Shown one piece after another: positions 57,560 to 64,000 of a stretch of DNA of 64,000 bases. The notes beneath the pieces are model-generated. The model worked only from the letters and a program-made list of their open reading frames with translations, did no database searches and had not been told where the DNA came from. The translations under genes were made by a program, and so were the position numbers. Location: positions 27,087,977 to 27,151,976 of the forward strand of contig JAOANR010000012.1 of the NCBI GenBank assembly GCA_030278955.1, in the 5' to 3' direction. The DNA is from Hygrophila difformis. Taxonomy: Eukaryota > Streptophyta > Magnoliopsida > Lamiales > Acanthaceae. Position 1 is the stretch's first letter; every line of letters starts with the position of its first letter.

Positions 57560-59240
57560 GCGTTTGATACAAAGAATGGAATTGCAGATAAATAGAATTG
57601 GTTCTCCTGTTTGGTAAAACTGAGAATTCAATAGAGAAATGAAACACAGAATCAATCCTCTTGTTTGGTTATTATAGATAGAGAATTGAAATACTTTATA
57701 AATTTTATTTCAAATTTTACCTGTATAATTTTTTATAACAATGGTTAATTTAAAAAACATACAAATTAACAACAAAAAAATGTTGATTAAACGAAAAAGT
57801 ACGCGTTTAAATAAAATGCAAGGTCCATGCTTATAATGTCTCAACTGTACAAATAACATTATCAACATTGCTCGGGCCATGCATAAAAATATCTTTATGA
57901 AACTCAAAAAAATACACAACTCCAATGCTTCAAATTTGTTCAATGAAAAAAAAAAAAAGACTTATGGAATACTTAAATAAGAGGGCTGCCATCAAAGTGG
58001 CAACAATTGTCATCTGCAAAATCCATTCTCATTTGTTTTATCAAACAATTAATCACAAGCCAAAAAGCTAATTCTCCAAAATTTTTAGAAATATAGCACT
58101 GCTCATTTAAGTTCTCAAATTTTTTGTGTCCATATACTTTCCAAATTAAACCATGTCTCATTATCCACCAAATTCTTCACTAGCAATCAAACCACATTCA
58201 TATTGGAAACAAAATCTTCAACAACGCCTAAAGCATAATCCACAAGCCAACTGCTAAACCTTAAAAACATGAATAACTTTCCATGAACTAAACAAAAATT
58301 TGTAAGGTTTAGTGACATGCTCCAGACTCTAGAGCCTAATCAAGATTTCTGGGTGTAAAAATTGAACAAATAACAGAAAGTACAATAGAAATAATTTCCA
58401 CAAGAAATGATAAATTAATATCAGAAAAAGTAATCCAGCAAAAGCAAGAGAGAAGCATGATCTGTGCATGTCCATTTCAGCTAATAACTTCTACACTAAT
58501 TTGCCAAACTGACACATGATTCAAACATCACTGCAGAAAATTTTTGCCACCACTATTTGGATTATCTAAACTCTTTTACCAGTACAATTATACAATGCCC
58601 TCCAGAAAAGGGGCAACATAATTTGCATACAACCCCACATCAGTCATAGAGCCTACTGGATAAACCAGGCCACCTACAAATCAATGTCTTATCCTCTAAC
58701 AATTCCAACACATCTCAATGCTCCCGCATAAGGTATATTGGATAGGCAAAGAGAGGTTATACTTCCCGTTAGCTGATAATTCGAGCACTGTAGAGGCGAT
58801 TTCCTGAATACTGATCCTATATCATCGTCTAGAAAGGAGTGAGGCAAAACGACAGAGATGAGTGCGGGAAGAAATTGGTGCAAATAAGGAATGAGAAATT
58901 GAAACCATAACCGTCACTGAGGAACAAAAGCAGACAACGGAGGATGCTAGACCGCAATGGGGTTTCCGGCGAGATTCAGACGCAGGAACAATGGCGGAGA
59001 TGACTTACAGACAGGGATGACGGAAACGCAGAAGGAGGTTCCGAAGAGAAACAGATGCAGAGGACCGACGATTAGGGTGACAATTGAGATGCCCACTTTC
59101 CCAAATCTCGCCAATTCTCCCGTCTTTTTCAGAGAATTAAAAGTAGGGATTGAGAATAGGTTTATTTCTCGAGTTTGAATTCTCAGGCCCAAACAAACAA
59201 GGGCTTAATTCCATTTCTCTGGAACCATTTCCCTGTATCC
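57560..59240. mobile_element. Probable non-autonomous DNA transposon of about 1.7 kb
   Basis: The left segment 57567-57640 (GATACAAAGAATGG, then CTGTTTGG, then CTGAGAATTCAA) is similar to the inverted right segment near 59170-59240 (GATACAGGGAAATGG, then TTGTTTG, then CTGAGAATTCAA). No target duplication could be fixed. The interior has no ORF with a recognisable domain. The region could instead be two older elements. Confidence 0.4.
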
Positions 59241-60045
59241 GTTAAATGATTAATCACCTTCCTTAATTTTTACACACTGTTCAGATTTCAATGCGCTTCG
59301 TATTCGTATTAGTGAATGCACAAATCCACAATTCCCCAAATAACATATTCAAATTAGAAAATATTTCAGATTCTTTAATTACGGAAACGAATGAACTAGA
59401 TTTCAGATTCATATTTTCAAAGTTCAATGCCCAATCTTTGCCTAAATCAGATTCAAATTCATACCAAACAGAGATGAAAGATGTGTAGCCGGCAGCGATT
59501 TGCGACTCGCAAGAACAGATTCAGACCAGGTGGATGGACAACCCACGAGAGATTCAGATTCGGCGCACGCACTCAGCGACGCCGACGACCGGACCAGCTT
59601 CACATTCAGATCCAGGGGCACAACAGCTGTTTACACACACTCCGTAGGTGAGTGACGAAGAGTTGCGATCTTCATATTCAGATGGGCGACAAACAGAAAG
59701 GGGAGGATGACGGGAACAGGCGATGGGAAACAGAAAGGGACGAGGCCGCGGTCGATCAGTCGATGGTGAGGTACCGAGGTTTGATTTTTTTGATTTTGGG
59801 CACGCAGAGTTAATAAGAGTAAAATACTCTTACACCATCGGGGGGGTGTTTCTAAGATTTTCAATATTTTGGAGGCGGATTTGTCATTTTTTGAATTTTA
59901 TGTTTCATCCGTTCTGAATATTACATTTTGACCCCATAATTTTTGTATTGAAATATTGTCGTGCATATGTAATCAATAATCATTCAAAGATCTACAATCT
60001 TCAGTACATACAAATAGATAATAGTAATTCTTAATTCTCCCAAAA
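59241..60045. other. Intergenic and 3' flank of the proline-rich protein gene
   Basis: No gene supported. 59810-59840 contains AGAGTAAAATACTCTTACACC, a short inverted word. The plus-strand 135-codon ORF starting at 60049 is a shadow of the real minus-strand gene. Confidence 0.5.
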
Positions 60046-60513
60046 TCAATGCAAAACTCGAAACCAAATAATACTCATCAATCCAAGCAGTACAGAACCA
60101 AGTCGAGGAAAATCACGAGCAGCAGCAGCTTTATTCGTAGCGTAGAAATAGTAATACGGGTAGGAATAATTCCGCGGGTTATTGTCCACATAAACTCCAG
60201 GCGGCGGAGGAGAACCACCGGCGGCGCCCCTATTTCCCGCCGGCGGTGGAGGCTGCAGCCTGGGTGCTGGCGGAGATGGCATCGGCAGAAACTCAAAGTA
60301 GAATGGCGGCGGCGGGTGCAGGTGGTGGCGCACCGGCGCCGGGGGAGACGATTGCGGTGGAGGAGGGCAGATGACGGGGCATGTATCGCAGTCGCTAATG
60401 CACATCATTGCTGCTGTCGGTGGGAGGCCTGTTTGGGCATATATTGTCGAAATTGATGACAATAGGATCAATGTGGTGGTCATCAGGACAAGAATTGCAA
60501 ATTTGCTCGCCAT
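60046..60513 (-). CDS. Secreted proline-rich (hydroxyproline-rich glycoprotein-like) protein, 155 aa
   Basis: Intronless. Residues 1-26 form a signal peptide ending in STIYAQ. The mature part has a short Cys motif (CISDCDTCPVIC), then several Pro blocks (CPPPPQSSPPAPV, HPPPPF, LQPPPPAG, SPPPPGVYVD) as in extensins and arabinogalactan-type wall proteins, and a Tyr-rich YSYPYYYFYA segment. The last 18 residues (LGSVLLGLMSIIWFRVLH) are hydrophobic, suggesting a GPI-anchor signal. A TATA-like stretch (TAAATATAAAC on the minus strand) lies about 60 bases upstream of the ATG. The exact subfamily and function are unknown. Confidence 0.8.
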   Translation of the reverse strand: MASKFAILVLMTTTLILLSSISTIYAQTGLPPTAAMMCISDCDTCPVICPPPPQSSPPAPVRHHLHPPPPFYFEFLPMPSPPAPRLQPPPPAGNRGAAGGSPPPPGVYVDNNPRNYSYPYYYFYATNKAAAARDFPRLGSVLLGLMSIIWFRVLH

Positions 60514-61551
60514 GGAAATTAAACCTGGAATGAATCAGATCACTGCAAAGTTTCGTCGATCAGTTTATATTTAAAGAGTTGTACCAGTAATACGACCTGG
60601 AATACTATGATCATGTTTGGATGGCAGCATATTCACAAGCATATAGCGGATTGAAACAACATATTGTCTCACATTTCTCTCTCCAAATCTGCTATCTGCT
60701 AACAAATCTGCTGACTCCCAAACATCCCTATATAACCGACAAAGCTGCATGGTTTGAAAAAGCGATGAGATGCATTGATATTCGAGTCCAGGACAGTGGA
60801 AAATTGGGACAAAGAAAATTAAGGTCCCCATCGTCAAAAGGGCAAATTTCCCCTTTCCTGGGGATGCTGCTTTGGCCTTGAAAACCCTAATGTCATAATC
60901 ACAGATGGGGTGGCTTTTTTGACTTAAAATGCATATACTATGTGCAAGAACAATTATAAATAACAATAATGTTGTTGATTTAATGATGGAAGAAAATTGG
61001 TTTACCATGGATGCATTATTAATCCATTTCCCACTGCACATTTGATAAGATTGTGCTTTTCTGAAGACGGACACAATATTAATACATATCTGTATGAATG
61101 TGGGGTTTGCAGTAGGGTCCAGCAGGTACAGTGTGAGCTATGCATTTTGCATATGGTGCCTTTCTTATGAAGGTGACTTTGGAATCACCACTTTGCTGCC
61201 TCAGATCCCAAGTAAAGAATTTCATCCCCAAAACAGTAGTGTGTCATGTCCGTCTCTTTTCCTTTCAGTGATTTCTTCCATCGGTGATTCTGTTCTCAGG
61301 GCCATTTTCGTTCACCAGTTCTTGATTACTTTTTCCTTTTTACCTCATCAATTCTTCACTGATCCATGTTTCTAATTAAGAAGAGCCAATGGCTGCAGCA
61401 ATCATGTCTCCATTATATACATTTTTCTTAACATCAATCAAACCCCCAAATCCCAATCTTTGCATTTTGTCCTCCATCGTTATTGTCCATCATTTGTTAA
61501 AATTAAATGTAATTTTAAAATTACTCTACGAAATCTAAAACAATTACTTCT
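60514..61551. other. Intergenic upstream of the proline-rich gene
   Basis: Apart from the small palindromic MITE listed separately there is no supported feature. A 167-codon minus-strand ORF (60571-61074) spans that MITE and has no domain, so it is not annotated. Confidence 0.5.
60613..60725. mobile_element. Small palindromic MITE, 113 bp
   Basis: The left half ATGTTTGGATGGCAGCATATT..AGCATATAGCGGATT matches the inverted right half ATGTTTGGGAGTCAGCAGATT..AGCAGATAGCAGATT. The two arms nearly meet, leaving a short centre. No clear target duplication. Confidence 0.65.
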
Positions 61552-61718
61552 AGTGATGTTCAGAGTGCGGTCCAAATCGTAAACCAGACCAGACCAAACC
61601 GTATTTTGACGGTTTGGTTTGCGGTTTAATATTTGTTGTTTGGTTTTTTTAGAAAATCGTGGTTTGCGGTTTAGGTTTGGTTTGGAGAAAAAATTAACCA
61701 GACCAAACCATAAATCGC

Positions 61719-61752
<34 letters not shown>

Positions 61753-62098
61753 AAAATATATATTATATATAATATACTATTAGAATTTTATAAATGAAAA
61801 TTAGATTTAGTGGCAAATGCCTTTATATATTAGTTCAAGGTACAGAGACGGTCATGAATAATGATTCATGTCCTTACATTGGCTTTTGTTTATTTGTTTA
61901 ATATGTTTCAGAAGTTTCGTTGATGTAATCCACTTTGTACATTGGTTTACATGTTATATTTGTAATCGTAATATGTTTTAGAAAGTACATGCTGCTACTG
62001 CTACCCTTCACTAGTTCTACTACTGTTGTTTTCTTATGTTATATTTGTAGTTTTATTTTTTATTTTCCAATAGCTTGTAAGTTCTAGTTTATTACGTA
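61552..62098. other. hAT-like remnant and AT-rich spacer left of the Helitron
   Basis: 61560-61710 carries repeated GGTTTGGTTTGCGGTTT and its complement AAACCAGACCAGACC, typical subterminal repeats of plant hAT-like elements. (TA)n follows at about 61726-61750. No gene. Confidence 0.5.
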
Positions 62099-62112
62099 CT
62101 AGTACTCCACCT

Positions 62113-62123
62113 GCGCGATGCGC
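62113..62123 (-). terminator. Helitron 3' subterminal hairpin
   Basis: GCGC-GAT-GCGC, a perfect 4-bp GC stem (weakly extendable), ten bases from the CTAG end. In Helitrons this hairpin marks the end for rolling-circle transposition; it is not a host transcription terminator. Confidence 0.8.
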
Positions 62124-62231
62124 GGATTCCAAAGAAAAAAAATTATTGTACCAATGAAACACACGAATGTAAAATTGCATAAGAGGTCTTTAAACATTTA
62201 AAATCAACACCCGTTCACAAACTTTCCGAAT

Positions 62232-63965
62232 TCATACATTTTGGAGAACTTCCTTGTAGACAACATTGATGGTGGTCTTTCTATCCGACTCCACATTATC
62301 ATCATCATCACAAATTAGGATTTTTAACCCCCCACGTGTTGTCACTCTTGAAGCTGCAACATACAACTGACCATGGGTAAATACGGGTTTGTTCAAGAAT
62401 AATCCAACTTTAGATAATGATTGACCTTGACTTTTGTTTATTGTCATTGCATAACAAAGTATAATTGGAAATTGTCGTCGGTCGAATTTGAAAGGGAAAC
62501 GTGCATCCGACATTGTTATGCTCATCCTTGGAATCAAGACCTTTGCTCCAACATTTTCACCTGTTAGAATTTCACCCTGAATCACATTACTTCCGAGATG
62601 TGTGATGAGTAATCTTGTACCATTGCAGAGACCATTGAGTGGATCAAGATTTCTAATGAGCATTACTGGAGTACCAACCTTCAACTCTAGGGAATGCACA
62701 AGAAATCCGGAGCAATTTAATGTATTAAGAAACTCTACTGTGTGGATGTCAGCCAACAGCGATGCACCGCTATCAGATATTGAGGCTTTGTCTGCACTAA
62801 GATATATCCTGCCTTCATTATTATTCATTGAGAGCATATAATCATTGATCATGTCGACAGCCTTTATTGTCGGACACATAATAGCTCGTTCATTTAAGTA
62901 ATTACGATCACACATGTTCTCAATGAACGAAGGATATAGTTCTTCAACGATGGAAGAAATAGGATCATCTGAGTAGTTCACCAAGAATTCATCAGGTATA
63001 TCAATCTTTGCCTCTCCATCAACGGAGTCCCCTAGTTGTCCATCACCTATAGCTGACAACCAAGTAGAAAACGACTTAATTTCGTTTTCCTCAACAATTG
63101 AAGAAGTCGTGCGTAGGCGCATGTTCTCAGTTAAGCGTAAAACTGTACAGCTGCTCCAAAGTTTTGAAGAAGTGAGTGTGGCATTAACAATATCTTGCCT
63201 CTTTCCCTTGGGAATGACATGAAGGATCTGCCGGAAATCGCCGCCCAAAACGATAGTCTTTCTGCCAAATGGGAAGTCACTGGAATCTAACTGAATAGGA
63301 TGCATAAGATCACGAAGTGTCCTATCGAGTGCCTCAAAGCAATGCCTATGTGTCATAGGTGCCTCATCCCATATAATAAGACATGCCTTCTGAATAAGCT
63401 CAGCAAGATCAGTGGATAGTTTGATATTGCAAGTAGAATCTTCGGCAATTTCAATAGGAATCTTAAATCAAGAGTGAGTTGTTCGGCCACCCGGTAGCAA
63501 TAAAGATGCAATTCCACTTGATGCTACGTTTAGAACTATTTTCCCTTCCCTTCGTAGAGCAGCCGATATGCCATTCCATACAAATGTATTTCCTGTGCCA
63601 CCATAACCATAAACAAAAAACAGCCCACCAATTCCAGAATTAACCGACGACATAACTTTGTCATGCACAATCCGCTGCTCGGTGGTACATTTTCTGAGGA
63701 AGTCTTCGTATTCCAATTGCAATGCATTCCGATCATATGCTAATTCTTGATTCAGTAGCAAATTCTCTGCCGAGAATGTCAGATCTCCCGAGGGATACGG
63801 CATCGTTGGGAAGTCGTGTAGACTTCGACCAATCTTACGCAACATCTTCTTGATAGAAATAAGGGTGAAATTTTCCAACTCTTTGTCAGAAAGTTGAATA
63901 CCTGTTAGGAATAAAAACATTGTTAGTATCTTAATATTAAAATACAGATAAAATAACAAATGCAT
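62232..63965 (-). pseudogene. Helitron RepHel helicase (Pif1-like) C-terminal region, inactive
   Basis: SF1 Pif1-type DNA helicase domain of the Helitron transposase. Read from 63965 it shows a Walker A-like [14 protein letters not shown], Walker B LIIWDEAPM, GGDFRQILHVIPKG, LTENMRLR, and near the end YAMTINKSQGQSLSKVG and LYVAASRVTTRGGLKIL. Two lesions are visible: the Walker A lysine is Asn (GTGNT instead of GTGKT), and an in-frame TGA at 63470-63468 splits the ORF while the frame continues unchanged on both sides. An intron acceptor (TTCCTAACAG) is likely at about 63902. The rest of the protein lies to the right. Confidence 0.9.
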
Positions 63966-64000
63966 GAACTCTTTTTCTCAAAACAACATGAAATATAAGT

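Larger units (their letters stand above)
62099..64000 (-). mobile_element. Helitron, 3' half, continuing beyond the right edge
   Basis: On the minus strand the element ends CTAG at 62102-62099, followed by T outside (the host T of the AT target). A GCGC-ATC-GCGC hairpin lies about 10 bases inside (62113-62123). Both are the diagnostic Helitron 3' end. Upstream is the Pif1-type helicase of the RepHel protein. The Rep domain and 5' TC end are outside the window. Confidence 0.88.

Noticed and set aside
60571..61074. 167-codon minus-strand ORF
   Set aside because: It crosses the small palindromic MITE, has mixed composition, no domain and no supporting start context. Treated as chance.

Overview
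This window is nuclear DNA of a flowering plant, most likely a eudicot. The genes have many short GT..AG introns, intergenic DNA is very AT-rich, and the transposon families present (plant L1-like LINEs, tRNA-derived SINEs, Stowaway, hAT-like and MULE-like MITEs, Ty1/copia, a Helitron and a caulimovirid) are typical of dicots. An asterid is a guess only; nothing seen here fixes the species.

Host genes occur in a few islands. A complete seven-exon LOG gene for cytokinin activation lies at 15761-17313 (+). A small DUF3511 gene is at 18249-18572 (-), and a complete eIF4A gene with a 5'-UTR intron spans 20141 to about 22900 (-). A MIR156 hairpin is at 42955-43086 (+). A complete twelve-exon COG8 gene (Golgi tethering complex) is at 53186-56954 (-), and a secreted proline-rich protein gene is at 60046-60513 (-). 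A decayed PPR pseudogene lies at about 51580-52260 (+).

Mobile DNA makes up most of the rest and is strongly nested. (i) 1-9290: a degraded L1-like LINE (-) split by a 4.4-kb LTR unit (2859-7259) with a perfect 5-bp target duplication. (ii) 23406-31227: a 7.8-kb unit with related inverted ends and an 8-bp direct repeat. It encloses an almost complete endogenous caulimovirid (-) with a leader and tRNA-Met primer site, a coiled-coil ORF, coat protein, movement protein, protease/RT/RNase H, a transactivator-position ORF and a 35S-like promoter. Two reading-frame breaks disable it as it stands. (iii) 32367-33491: a palindrome of about 1.1 kb. (iv) 37850-41572: a 5'-truncated copia element with a 3' LTR carrying a perfect 202-bp tandem duplication. 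(v) 44924-46441: a TRIM element with target duplication, primer site and polypurine tract, whose LTR is interrupted by a 657-bp hAT-like MITE. (vi) 47604-50540: a SINE containing a truncated LINE that itself contains a MULE-like MITE. (vii) 62099 to the right edge: a Helitron (-) with its 3' terminus intact, but with a premature stop and a lost Walker A lysine in its helicase.

The host genes do not form a pathway. The strongest leads are the virus enclosed between transposon-like ends, the long palindrome next to it, and MIR156 with a Stowaway MITE just upstream of its TATA box.
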